DNA from: Amblyomma americanum
Taxonomy: Eukaryota > Arthropoda > Arachnida > Ixodida > Ixodidae
Direction: 5' to 3'
NCBI RefSeq assembly: GCF_052857255.1
Contig: NC_135507.1
Location: 78,722,850 to 78,786,849, forward strand
DNA: 64,000 bases
Shown here: positions 31,934-42,769 of the stretch, piece after piece
How positions within the stretch are numbered: the first letter of the stretch is position 1
Layout: every line of letters begins with the position of its first letter
Program-made: the position numbers and the translations under genes
Notes under the pieces: model-generated
Databases searched by the model: none
What the model was told of the DNA's origin: nothing
The model's input: the letters and a program-made list of their open reading frames with translations, nothing else

Positions 31934-34109
31934 GTGGCGCCTGATGACGTAAAAAGGACGAAGACAGTTTTTTTAAACGTTCTCTCTTTCTTCGTGAAGC
32001 AGCGCTCTGCATCCCTGATCGTAATCAGGCTTCCTGTCAGGTATTGGCGCGTCATAGAGCACGCCGTTCGTGGCGCTGCTCACCGTGGAGCCGCTGCCGG
32101 CGCTGGTTTTAAAAGGAGCCACAGAGATTGCGGTACAGCGGCTTTGGCATTGTAACGAAAAACTGCGGCGGCTTGTTCGAATCATGTTTGGCTTTTAACT
32201 GCAACGCTGAAACATTCCAGGAGAGGCACTAAATCTGCTTGGCAGAAATATGAAATAAGAGGATAAAGGCAGTTAGCAATACGTATTACTCTATTGATTT
32301 GCTATTCAATCATGATGAGCAAGGAAAATGGGAGAATTAAAAAAAAGAAGGAATGATATATCTTCCCGAGAAGGCATTTTTCGAAACTGCCAAGTAGCAG
32401 TAGCTTTCAAGTCGTCGCTATACCTTTTGCAGGCTAAGCTGTCATCGTTACGACAACTAGATAAAGATTTTTCTCCGTGCGTGACAGATTGCAACTACGA
32501 TTGTTTTAAGAGCGAAAAGAACACCAGCCGCAAATGCATGGCGAAGCAGCTGATGCCGAAGCATTTCGGACGTTCTGCCTGGTTTGACTGCAACCAGGCA
32601 CTAATAAAACGATGCAAAACTAAAAAAAGCGCTTGAAGCAAAGTAGGGAGAGAGAATCGAAGTCCGCTTGAGTACATCTTCAGGCGCAGTCGCCGTATAA
32701 ACCGAACCACAAGACAGCGTTTCTTCGGCGCAGCATTAGCGTTTCTTCTACCGTCGTTGTCGCTTTAGGCCGCAGGAGAGGGCGATCAAACACACGAGGG
32801 CGTACGAACTGGTTATCCAAACGGGCGTTAGGTGTGTTTTGTTTCCTTTACTGATGTTAAGCTCCGCTGGCGCACGAGATGCTTTGCCCTCCTCGAGCGT
32901 ACAAATGTGCTTGCGCTACAATGCATATTTCTTAGGTCTGTAAAATAGGTGTCAATACAAGCAAATACACAATTCTAGAAATGTAAATGGCTAGAACACA
33001 GAGTTGTAATGTATATAGCAGCAGACATATGCAATGTATTATATATGCTATTGCTGTAAAGAGTTGTAAATATATGTAAATATATGCACGTGAACGTCCC
33101 CGTCTTTTCTAGAAACGAGCTTAAAATTTCTCACAATTCTCTCAAAACTGAAATCCGCAGCCGCGCTTGCAATAATTATCTGGTGCCATTTTAGTGCTGT
33201 TACGAGGACACCTAGTCAGCGTCGCGGAACACACCATTTATCCGCGCAAAACAATTTTCGTTAGTCGTGGTGCCAGGAAACAAACAAACGTAGCAACATA
33301 CAACGCTCTATTCGTCTGGCCAGGAACAGCATCCTCAATTGATAGGCGGAGCGAGCGCCTGAGCCCACCTCTGCAAACGGCGAGCAAACCTTCTGCTCTA
33401 GCCGATTGTCTTTGGAAAAAGCGCTGCGCCGCGGATGAATCGAGAGCTACGCAAGAAGGAGCAAGAAGCAGGAATCTGACAGACGCGTCGTAGGTCTGTA
33501 GTATAGGAGTGGAACAGATAACGCCAGCACCGCGCAACCGTTGGCAAGCATGATGCAAGCAGTCCAACCATCTGGGTAGCGCCGCAACGCGGCGACTAAC
33601 TGAATGTAGGCGTACCGGCGGCTCCCATTGCGAAGCGGACGATACAGTTGGCATTGTAAAAATAGAGGAGGCGCTGCCAGACATTACTTTGGAGATATTT
33701 ATCGTGTACTCACATCCCACAGCACACGGGTGCCTTTTGCGTTTCAATAATTATCGAAACGCGTCCGCCACGTGATGTGTCTCCTCAACCCTGCCGCAAC
33801 TTCCACCTCTAAATTCGTTGTCTGTGTGCTGGCATTCTTCCACATTCAGCTGCACCTAGTTTTTCATGTCGGCCCTATCCCCTTATTCACGCCACCCAGA
33901 TCAATTCTGTGGCACGAACCAACTCCTAGTGGCCACAACTTATGCTCAAGTGGACGATCGACTTACTCGACATTTTAGTGCCACTGACTGGCGTTTTCTT
34001 ATAGCATGTACTTTTTTTCCCTTCTCTGAAAATACAAATAGCCGATTTCTTCCTCCTGTTTTGTGATGGTCACCTTGGTCTTATTAGACACATTTAGTAT
34101 AGCGCTCTC
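31934..34109. other. Unassigned region right of the Harbinger element
   Basis: Mixed sequence with no recognised gene. 33000-33090 is AT-rich with tandem tgtaaatata motifs. 33690-33775 (minus) resembles the SINE segment gcgttt...cccgtgtgctgtg, followed by ctatttttacaatgcc, also seen at 23082-23098. A 169-codon minus ORF (33747-33238) spans this and looks non-functional. Confidence 0.4.
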
Positions 34110-34162
34110 GCTTACCACGCCGCGATACTGCGCACGCGCAGATCGCCCTAGGGAGCCACATG

Positions 34163-34465
34163 GCGCCACGTTTAAGTCGACAGCATGCTAGCATAACATA
34201 TTTCTACACTTCTGGCGTCCGCCGCAGGAGGAGGCAGTTTATTTGCATTATACTGGGTGAGAAAGCCACGAGTGAACAGTGGGACTTATTCAGCGAAGAT
34301 GCCCGCTTGGAGTTGGGCAGTGAAGAGCTCCGTGCGTGGATTTCCGTCGAATTGGAGAGTGCACAGTCTGCCCGCGAAACGGATATCGGGGTCGAAAGGA
34401 CGCAATTGCAAGAAAAAACTAGGAAGTCTTGTGTGGACCCTTTTCTGAGCCTCCGGAAAATCTAG
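34163..34465 (+). pseudogene. Possible gag N-terminal remnant of an LTR retrotransposon
   Basis: An ATG at 34160-34163 opens a frame with ARLELGSEELRAWISVELES and AQSARETDIGVERTQLQEKT. A short helix then charged coiled-coil sequence is typical of tick gypsy-type gag starts, but that is from general memory of the style. A SINE is inserted just after the stop. Low certainty. Confidence 0.3.
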
Positions 34466-34481
34466 TTGGCGAATTGACGGC

Positions 34482-34800
34482 CCCCGCCGCGGTGGAACAG
34501 TGGTTAGGTCGCTCGACTACTGATCCGGAGTTCCCGGGTTCGAACCCGACCGCGGCAGCAGCGTTTTTATGGAGGAAAAACGGTAAGGTGCCCGTGTCCT
34601 TTGCAATGTCAGTGCACGTTAAAGATCCCCAGGTGGTCGAAATTATTCCGGAGCCCTCCACTACAGCACCTTTTTCTTCCTTTCTTCTTTCACTCCCTCC
34701 TTTATCCCTTCCCTTACGGCGCGGTTCAGGTGCCCAACGATATATGAGACAGATACTCCGCCATTTCCTTTCCCCAAAACCAATCATTATAATTATTATT
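34482..34800 (+). mobile_element. Full-length tRNA-derived SINE with 9-bp target duplication
   Basis: Head with ccgcggtggaacagtggtta (A box altered from ggctcagtgg), B box gggttcgaaccc, complete body, and (ATT)n tail. The direct repeat attgacggc flanks it at 34473-34481 and 34801-34809. The best-delimited SINE copy in the window. Confidence 0.93.
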
Positions 34801-34892
34801 ATTGACGGCGACTTCGAAGACAGAGATAGCAGCTACATTCTATTATCACTTCAATGCAGTATCAACAACAACCTTAAATCTTCCTGTCCTAC

Positions 34893-35280
34893 CTATATTG
34901 AAAGGGGGGCGGGGGGCAACTGAAATCCCACTTCTTCTGGATCAGTAGCCGATTGCCGAAGCCACTCACCTGTGGTGGCGGGTTCTTTTGTTATATCAAA
35001 GCCGCGCTGATATGGAATAGAAGTTCCCGCTTCAGAAGATGAAGTTCCTGCGCACTCTTCCAGTAATTCTACAACAGTATGTATTTGATTACTCGAAGAT
35101 ATACCCAATATATCCACGAATTTATAGCCGTGGATCTCATTGAAAGACTGTGCGAAAATGTCCCCAAAATTTGCCCTATAAGTGTTATCAAAAATTTGTC
35201 TACCCAACCCTTTTAGCACCCCGGTCTCCGCAGAAACTGGAAGTCGGTTTGATTTCGTCCGGAATATAGCAATGGTCTCT
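34893..35280 (-). CDS. Unrecognised open reading frame, about 125 codons
   Basis: Minus-strand frame open from about 35280 (just after a TAA) to a stop at 34893. It reads RLPVSAETGVLKGLGRQIFD, FAQSFNEIHGYKFVDILGIS and STS/SEAGTSIPYQRGFDITKE. Composition is protein-like and not repeat-derived, but no domain is recognised and no good splice sites or promoter were seen. It may be an exon, a retroelement piece or chance. Confidence 0.25.
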
Positions 35281-36640
35281 TACAAAAGTGGAACCGATGT
35301 CACTTGTTAAGGAGTGGCAAAGCGTTCTTGTTACCGTTGCCTAATTTTACGCCTTAAAAATGCTGCCCGAAACATTTTCGTGTCGCAAGTAGCGTAGTGA
35401 ACTTACGTAATGCACGGACGGCAACTATAGGCGGGTACACTTCTTCAGGAGGTTGCACATGCAGAGTAATGTTTACCGATCTGCAGGAAAGCAATAAGAG
35501 AGCAGATTAGTCTCAATATGAAGCATGATTCTGAGGAATAAGGGCGCCTCTCGTATCTTGCTCATTCTCACATAAAAATGTGGGTTCGCAAGTAAAATCT
35601 TCTGTGTTTAGGCGACGACTTAAATGTGCACAACACCATACAGCTGATTAAGGAAATGCACCTTACAACTGGCTTCTCGGCCTGGGTATCTGCTTTCACG
35701 GTTATTAATTTACTTTAATTAGAAATTCCCCGAAGGTCCTAGTTTATTTTGAATAAACCAAAATTAATTGAGGTGTACTGTACTGTGCAATACTATGGAG
35801 ATCAAGAGGTCCGCCTCGTGCGGTAGAAGCCTATTTATGTCGCGCACACACACACACGCATGCACGCACGCACTCACGCACACACAAAACTTTTGTAATG
35901 TTACAAAGAACTGAAGTAAAATTGAAAAATATATAAATGCCAACGCTATTCTCTATCATTCTATGAAATTTAAATGCAGTAGGCCCAGTGGTTATGTTGC
36001 TCTGTATGCTGTTCAAGTCGATAATTGTCCGTGGTATAAATGACTTCGCAAATTCTAATGACCGACACGCGTCGCGCCTAACTTTTGTGTGCGTAGACGG
36101 GACGACGAGGGAAGGCGGACATTAACTGGAAGAAATTATGGTGAAGCGACGGATGGGGGTGATAAAGTTTATCTAAGAGTGTTAGCCATCAATAGTTAGT
36201 CTTGTGTTAGCCTTCTAAATCAGCAGTTTTTTAAGGCAGTGACGCTGAATGTATGCGAGTTGTCTGAGAATAAAATGAAGATATAGTAAGGAATTCGGAA
36301 GCTTTAAACGAACTTATACAACCCACTTCTTACAAATGGTGAGTAAGTAGTACTGCAGAAGGGTAAAAAATAAGCATTTTGCAGGAATTGCTTGTATGTG
36401 GTACACGTGAACTATTTTTACCGAGGTGTACGTGGGAAACATAACAATTCTCGAATTCAAACAGTTTCAGCCCGCGTGTCTAGTCGCATAAAAATATAAA
36501 TGCTCGAATATTTCTAAAAGAGGTGGTTGAAATGTGTGAACATAGCGTACACCACGCTATCGCTTTATGTTAGAAACGTTAAGTTTAATCTGTGGGAGTT
36601 TAACACTATATATATTGGTACCTTGGGGCCGATTGTTACT
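35281..36640. other. Unassigned AT-rich region with a (CA)n-like tract
   Basis: An imperfect cacacacacacgcatgcacg tract at 35847-35886 is the only repeat. No coding sequence was recognised on either strand. Confidence 0.5.
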
Positions 36641-36644
36641 GGTT

Positions 36645-36870
36645 AGCATATGAGGTGTTGGGATCCTAACGAACTATGGGAGAGTGTGGCGCGGGGGTCA
36701 CCGCATAGGGAGCATGCAGGGGATGTGCCGCAATAGTGGGATAAAAGCTGAGGGGATGACAGAGAGCGGGTCCGGAGGCGTCTGAAGAGGATCTGTTGGG
36801 AGTGCGTAAGAGTGGGGCGGGGGGGGAGGACGGTAAGTCCGACGGTCCTCTGAAACAGAAAGGAACAGTA
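36645..36870 (-). pseudogene. C-terminal tail of an RNase-H-type retroelement
   Basis: Minus strand: LTHSQQILFRRLRTRSLSSP then QLLSHYCGTSPACSLCGDPR and ATLSH, the zinc-knuckle-like tail that follows RNase H in these elements (final Cys lost to a premature change). A small isolated fragment. Confidence 0.65.
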
Positions 36871-37952
36871 AGAGCAAATAAATAATTCTTCTTGCACTTA
36901 AAACCCTGTCGTTTGAAGTCGCGCTATATTTAAGCATTTCGCTCTATTCATTTATACCTACAGGTGTCAAAAGTTTTCAGGGCACAGAGTCTGCTTTTTA
37001 AATGTGTACTCGTGCAATTCCGAAAACCTTGAAGCTCCGAATCTCAGTGCAGGGAAGAAGAAATATCATTCTCACCTCTGGAAGCCTTGATAGCTATATA
37101 GACATCCTAAGTGTCAGGATATAGTGCTTAAAAGCTGACCTTGTGACCTGGTAAGATTTGACCAACCTGTATTTGGTGAGTCCAAAGATGTTAGGCCACA
37201 AAGTCTGCCCTTGAGCAGTGCACTCGGACATATACAAGAAACTTAAATTTCAAATTCTCTAAGGCGGTACGAAATGTGTGTCGTTCTCACTTGTAAAGAG
37301 CTCAATACTTTCACAGGTGTCGAAAGTGCTAGAATGAACTGCTGAATACTACACCCTCTGACCTGGGAGCTTTTGGCGCACCGTGTACATGCTTTTCCCA
37401 AAGACACGATTGCTTCAGAAATATCACTGCAGTGCAAACCATGCAATCGAAATCTCATCACACTAGTAGCAAGCCGGATTTCAAGAGCAAACGCCACTCC
37501 ATTACTTGGCAAAGAAAGCGTGGTTGGTTCATGAGGGAGTGTATTCCGAAAGCGCATGACGGAACTTCACACCGCCAGGACCCTTATCAACGAACCCTCT
37601 TTACCGTCTGTTTTAACTACATGTGTGCACAGGAAATCTCATATTGGCGAAATATATTATCTCATTAATAAAGGAATGATGCCGAAATAGTGGATATCGC
37701 AAGCTTCTGCGTTTGCAGTTTGGTAATACTCACAAGGCATATAATCGACCGTCACATGAAGAGGTATTGAGTCAGTGCGTGTTCGTACAAATTGGCTTGC
37801 ATCGATACGGATTACCCATAATCGCTTCTCATTCAAACCGCAGCTCACTTATTCAATCAAAATACGGCAATTTGCATTGCACTTTCCACTGCATATGCAC
37901 TCCTTCGAATCCTAATTCATAGAAGGATGTGTAAGAGCCACTTTCTTAATCC
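36871..37952. other. Unassigned sequence
   Basis: Only short ORFs; no similarity to other parts of the window noticed. Confidence 0.4.
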
Positions 37953-38755
37953 TTGAAGGTATTGGTGAGCGCTACCAAAAAACGGAAAGGGACGAACACA
38001 CAAGACAAGCGCTTTCTAACAACTGTTTATTATCTGAAGGAGCATGCCTATATACACATATTAACGTCAAGTCATACACAGAAGAGGGAAGAGCACACGA
38101 CGCTGACAAGAGCGATATGAAGGAAAATATATAAAAAATATCAACACGTGCCTTTACAACAGCCGAAGATTGCTATTCCTGAGGTAGTTTAATTCGGTTC
38201 TCCCTAGTATCACCGAAGGGGAGCTGATGCATTGGTTATCTGGAGCAACGCGCATAGCGAAAGCTTCGATAATTTCGCGTTCCCGTCTGTTTCTGGCCCT
38301 ACCTATTACCTTGGTGTTGTTTAGCATCGGGGTGCATTTGCAGTGTGCGCAATGTGGTGCCAGGTTTCCTGATTTCGCTACTTGCTCGCATAATCTTTCG
38401 TGCTCTCTAAGCCTCTTGTTCAGGCATCTACCCGTTTGCCCCACGTAGGTTCGTTGACAGCTAAGTGGAATGCTGTAAATGACGTTTTCTTCACACTCTC
38501 GACAGGTGATGTCGTGTTTGACGTCGCACCCAGGTTCCTTTTTGTGGTTTTCATTCTCGTTCACCTTTTTGCACATTCCAATGAGCTTATTGGGAGCTGA
38601 AAAAACCACCTCAACTCCGTACTTGTTCGCGGTCTTCCTTATTCTGTGGGAGATGTTGTGAATGTATGGCATCACAACGGGGCGTCCTTCATAGCTTGGT
38701 TTTTTATTCTTATCGGACCCAGTAACCGTATCGGAACCTGTGACCCTTCAGCTTG
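37953..38755 (-). pseudogene. Penelope-like element, GIY-YIG endonuclease end (left arm)
   Basis: Minus-strand frame from about 38755: VTGSDKNKKPSYEGRPVVMP, YIHNISHRIRKTANKYGVEV, CRECEENVIYSIPLSCQRTY, VGQTGRCLNKRLREHERLCE, ending at 38154. The YSIPLSC...TYVGQTGR core is a GIY-YIG nuclease of the type fused to Penelope RT. The RT is missing. 37953-38153 is the 3' UTR. 37953-38701 is an inverted repeat of 40583-41321, with about six amino-acid differences in 173. Confidence 0.85.
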
Positions 38756-39046
38756 AAACAGAGGAATTGAAGATGGCGGCCACCCTTAACAAATATATAT
38801 AGCAACCCAGTTGGGGATTGATTGGTGACGTCATTAGTATATCGAATTGGTGAATGATTGGTGAAGTCACTGATTTTGTGACGTCAAAATTACTAGTCAA
38901 GTGGCTATGGTCACTCTCTTATACTAAATAAATAATGAGGCCGTCCTAAAACATAATAGATACTTGGAATCGTCTAGATGAGTATTACTCGTTTGACACC
39001 AAAATTAGCTAATGAAGTTAATATTTAGTGTAGTTAGGCTTTAATT

Positions 39047-39385
39047 TGTAGCACCCTCTCTTGGGCGGCGCCGACAACCCGGCTAGCGCCGCGGTGGCTC
39101 AGTGGTTAGGGCGCTCGACTACTGATCCGGAGTTCCCGGGTTCGAACCCGACCGCGGCGGCTGCGTTTTTATGGAAGAAAAACGCTAAGGCGCCCGTGTG
39201 CTGTGCGATGTCAGTGCACGTTAAAGTCCCCAGGTGGTCGAAATTATTCCGGAGCCCTTCACTACGGCACCTCTTTCTTCCTTTATTCTTTCACTCCCTC
39301 CTTTATCCCTTCCCTTACGGCGCGGTTCAGGTGTCCAACGATATATGAGACAGATACTGCGCCATTTCCTTTCCCCCAAAAACCA

Positions 39386-39445
<60 letters not shown>

Positions 39446-39655
39446 GTTGTTATTGTTATTATTATTATTATTAGCGCGCGCAACCCTGCGAAGAGAATAA
39501 AGACGGCACCTGTTCGTGGCTCATGCAGCCACGGCTGGCCGTTCTGTTCTGGTGTCGGCTCGTAGCAGTGGTCTCGTTTCCTTCGCTCCTGAGGCGTTAA
39601 GCCTACATTGGTGACCCGGACGTGATTTGAACACGCAACCTTCTGATCTGGAGTC
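39047..39655 (+). mobile_element. LTR (39047-39607) with 47-nt tRNA-Trp tail (39609-39655), copy 2
   Basis: Starts tgtagcaccc and ends aagcctaca; AATAAA lies in gaagagaataaagacgg near 39495. After one T, TGGTGACCCGGACGTGATTT begins a 47-nt complement of tRNA-Trp running to the anticodon loop. Only one mismatch to the expected animal tRNA-Trp was noticed. No internal retroelement sequence follows. Confidence 0.7.
39090..39471 (+). mobile_element. Full-length SINE in the LTR, copy 2, long (ATT)n tail
   Basis: Complete A and B boxes and body, with an expanded (ATT)n/(GTT)n tail at 39387-39473. tagcgc repeats flank it at 39084-39089 and 39472-39477. Same insertion as 6117-6446. Confidence 0.9.
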
Positions 39656-39984
39656 GTTCTGATGTGATTTGACCGATGACGTCATTATCTCACTAATGGC
39701 TTTAGTAACGGGCTCGATGAGTGCAACATGTAAGACACTAGTATCGGCCAATTATATTCATATTTAGTTATGGTCAGGCTTAAAATGGCGGCCGGGACGT
39801 TAGCACTCGGTAGGTCACAATTTCGTTCCTCAGGGCGAATTGTGGTGAAAGGGGCACTCTTCATGACATAATTTTGGAATGCGCCGATTCCCCGGGCGCC
39901 GGCTTAAACATAAACACTACAGAAGCCTCACAAGTTTCGCTGAGGAGCGAGGACCCCGCCATCCAGCAGCAAGCTACCCGCCAC

Positions 39985-40054
39985 CATTCATTCATTCATT
40001 CATTCATTCATTCATTCATTCATTCATTCATTCATTCATTCATTCATTCATTCA
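39985..40054. repeat. (ATTC)n microsatellite
   Basis: About 17 units, complementary to the (TGAA)n tract of copy 1. Confidence 0.95.
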
Positions 40055-40292
40055 TGACACCTACAGTCTTGCGGTAAGGAATAATGGCCCTTCAAAGAGT
40101 CAAAAAACATTTTTCGGCCCAAATTGGTCACAAAATATCCGACCTCAAGGCGGAAGGCTCCCGCTCGCCGTGATGTATGGAAAAGTAGCCTAATCAGGTG
40201 GCACTACATCGCATCGTGGTCCTTTTGCCGCGTTTCAAAGAAAGCCCAAGAATATGAAAAATACCACGTGACAGGGCGCTTGCGCTGAAATC

Positions 40293-40576
40293 TTAATTGT
40301 GCACAAATGTGCACAATTCAGACTTTTTGAGAAAGCATTGGAGGCCACAGCGCCAAGCATAACGGTCCGCTATGGTCGCCGCCTCCAGCAGGTTTGCCTC
40401 AATGTGTCCGAGGGAGCCCTGCGTTGCCCACAGTGTGGGGTCATCGGCATACAGAGCGTGCTGCACACTGGCGACAGCGCCAAGCTCGGCCGGTAGGTGT
40501 ATCATATAAACAGATAGAATAACAGGTAAGAGTGCACCGCGCCCTGTGGTGTACCCCTGGCTCCTAAATGAAAAGG
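40293..40576 (-). pseudogene. I-like RT palm fragment in cassette copy 2
   Basis: Minus strand in one frame: SFRSQGYTTGRGALLPVILS, VASVQHALYADDPTLWATQG, SLGHIEANLLEAATIADRYA, CGLQCFLKKSELCTF, then stop. The YADD box is intact. Motif B is degenerate (TTGRGALLPVIL where TPQGSVLSPVLF is usual). Confidence 0.8.
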
Positions 40577-40582
40577 ACCATG

Positions 40583-41321
40583 TGAAGGACGCCCTGTTGT
40601 GATGCCATACATTCACAACATCTCTCACAGAATAAGGAAGACAGCGAACAAGTACGGAGTTGAGGTGGTTTTTTCAGCTCCCAATAAGCTCATTAGAATG
40701 TGCAAAAACGTGAACGAGAATGAAGACCACAAAAAGAAACCTGGGTGCAACGTCAAACACGACATCACCTATCGAGAGTGTGAAGAAAACGTCATTTACA
40801 GCATTCCACTTAGCTGTCAACGAACCTACGTGGGGCAAACGGGTAGATGCCTGAACAAGAGGCTTAGAGAGCACGAAAGATTATGCGAGCAAGTAGCGAA
40901 ATCAGGAAACCTGGCACCACATTGCGCACACTGCAAATGCACCCCGATGCTAAACAACACAAAGGTAATAGGTAGGGCCAGAAACAGACGGGAACGCGAA
41001 ATTATCGAAGCTTTCGCTATGCACGTTGCTCCAGATAACCAATGCATCAGCTCCCCTTCGGTGATACTAGGGAGAACCGAATTAAACTACCTCAGGAATA
41101 GCAATCTTCGGCTGTTGTAAAGGCACGTGTTGATATTTTTTATATATTTTCCTTCATATCGCTCTTGTCAGCGTCGTGTGCTCTTCCCTCTTCTGTGTAT
41201 GACTGGACGTTAATATGTGTATATAGGCAGGCTCCTTCAGATAATAAACAGTTGTTAGAAAGCGCTTGTCTTGTGTGTTCGTCCCTTTCCGTTTTTTGGT
41301 AGCGCTCACCAATACCTTCAA
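40583..41321 (+). pseudogene. Penelope-like element, GIY-YIG endonuclease end (right arm)
   Basis: The plus-strand frame continues GRP-like VVMPYIHNISHRIRKTANKY, then YRECEENVIYSIPLSCQRTY, VGQTGRCLNKRLREHERLCE and RARNRREREIIEAFAMHVAP, ending TAA at 41120. A 3' UTR follows to 41321. Inverted repeat of 37953-38701. Truncated 5', so no RT. Confidence 0.85.
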
Positions 41322-41560
41322 TGATGCATTTCCAACTAGCCCCAGTTGTAGCTCTTTTGACTTTCTTAATCACGCCTTCGTGAACAGTGCCATGGTTGGG
41401 AGGCAATACATGTTGACAGAAAATAAATACCAACCACCCGGTATTATCCCTGTTCCAGAAGCTAATGCATCATTGACTATTAATATCGGAAAGGCTCCTT
41501 TTTATGTAATGAAACAAAGTTTTGACCTTTGTCTTTATTGAAAGAGTGTCGATGGTGGTG

Positions 41561-41815
41561 TAAAAACGCAACCGCCGCGGTCGGGTTCGAACCCGACCGC
41601 GGCGGCAGCGTTTTTATGGAGGCAAAACGCTAAGGCGCCCATGTGCGGCGCGATGTCAATGCACGTTAGAGATCCCCAGGTGGTCGAAATTATTCCGGAG
41701 CCCTCCCCTACGGCACCCCTTTCTTCCTTTCTCCTTTCACTCCCTCCTTTATCCCTTCCCTTACGGCTCGGTTCAGGTTCCTTTCACAAAAAAAATACAA
41801 TTATTATTATTATTA
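41561..41815 (+). mobile_element. SINE with fold-back 5' end
   Basis: The normal SINE body and (ATT)n tail run to about 41815. At the 5' end the sequence from taaaaacgc to gcgttttta (41561-41616) is an inverted copy of itself centred on TTCGAA of the B box, with 26 of 28 pairs matching. The A box is lost. See findings. Confidence 0.9.
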
Positions 41816-41821
41816 TTGTGG

Positions 41822-42362
41822 TATAGAAAACGTTAATGGATACAGGGGAGTTTAAGACAAGCAGGTCCTTGGGCCCCCGCACGGCCCCACAGCTCTCAAA
41901 CGTTCATGTCCCTGAGGATCATGGCGCTGGCAGCCCAGCCTGTGGCGATGGCTTGCTTGGCCGAGTCCTCGGAGCGCAGTAGGGTCTCCCAACCCTCCCA
42001 AGTGGTAAGCTGCTCCAGGGCCCGAGGGGGAGGATCCGCCGGGCGAAGGAAAAGGATATGATCGAGAGTGGCTTTTGGGTGGTGGCATAGGGTACAGAAG
42101 GGGTTGATGTGGACTTGATGATAACGCGATCTTATGTAAGGGGAGGGCAAGGTGCGTGTTTGGAGCCGCCTCCAAATTGTCTGGTGATAATTGTCAAGGG
42201 AGCGTTGGAGTCGGGGGTAGAGCCAACGCTCGGCTTTGCAGGCCTGCGTCAGTTCTCTGAATGAATGCATGCGCTCTCGTGAGAAGCCTAGATCGGAGGC
42301 CACTGGTGCACGGTTGCGAAAACTTCTGGCTAAAGCGTTGGCAGCTTTGTTAATTTTGGCTA
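41822..42362 (-). pseudogene. I-like retroelement C-terminal tail and 3' end
   Basis: Minus strand: INKAANALARSFRNRAPVAS, AERWLYPRLQRSLDNYHQTI, WRRLQTRTLPSPYIRSRYHQ, FCTLCHHPKATLDHILF and a final AASAMILRDMNV. This is the post-RNase-H tail. The 3' end (41822-41905) recurs as a short fragment at 15873. It is bounded on both sides by SINEs. Confidence 0.75.
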
Positions 42363-42365
42363 TAC

Positions 42366-42530
42366 TGTGAACAAAGCTAGGCGCTCGTCTGCTGAGCCGG
42401 AGTACCCGGGTCCAAACCCGAACGTGGCGGTCGCGTTTGAAAGGAGGCGAAACTCGAAGGCGCCAGTGTGCTGTGCGATGTCGGTGCGCGTTAAAGATCC
42501 CCATGTGGTTGCAATTGTTGTTGTTTTTAC
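42366..42530 (+). mobile_element. SINE 5' half
   Basis: Plus strand: gcgctcgtctgctgagccgg, gtacccgggtccaaacccg (B box changed), gtgctgtgcgatgtcggtg, aaagatccccatgtggttg, then it breaks off into ttgttgttg. The C/T-rich 3' body is missing. Confidence 0.8.
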
Positions 42531-42769
42531 CCTCATACAAGGGAACATGCCCACATAGGTGGATATGCCAAGAATTGGGGGCACAGAGAGTTTTTCAGGT
42601 AATTATTTCCTGGACGAAAATAAAATGAATGCTGCGGAAGGAAGAAGTAAACAAAACAGAACAACGAAATGAAACGGGAAATGCATTACGCACGCAGGTG
42701 ATCGAGACTGATGTTTATAGCCGAGTGGTTAAATGATAATGATAATTGTAAGAATAAAAATATTATTGA

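Larger units (their letters stand above)
38756..40582 (-). repeat. Mosaic repeat cassette, copy 2 (loop of the Penelope palindrome)
   Basis: Reverse complement of 4965-6785 almost throughout: AT-rich TGACGTCA stretch, LTR with SINE and tRNA-Trp tail, (ATTC)n, and RT palm fragment. It sits exactly between the two Penelope arms. The junctions are at about 38756 (after ttcagcttgaaaca) and 40577-40583 (aaggaccatg/tgaaggac). Confidence 0.8.

Noticed and set aside
33238..33747. 169-codon minus-strand ORF
   Set aside because: Begins in a SINE-like fragment and has no recognisable domain.
34429..34923. 164-codon ORF with DPEFPGSNPTAAAAFLW and similar ORFs elsewhere
   Set aside because: This peptide recurs wherever the SINE is read in one frame; it is not a protein family.
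39234..40193. Poly-Ile/Leu and HSFI-repeat ORFs
   Set aside because: Translations of (ATT)n and (ATTC)n tracts and of SINE body sequence.
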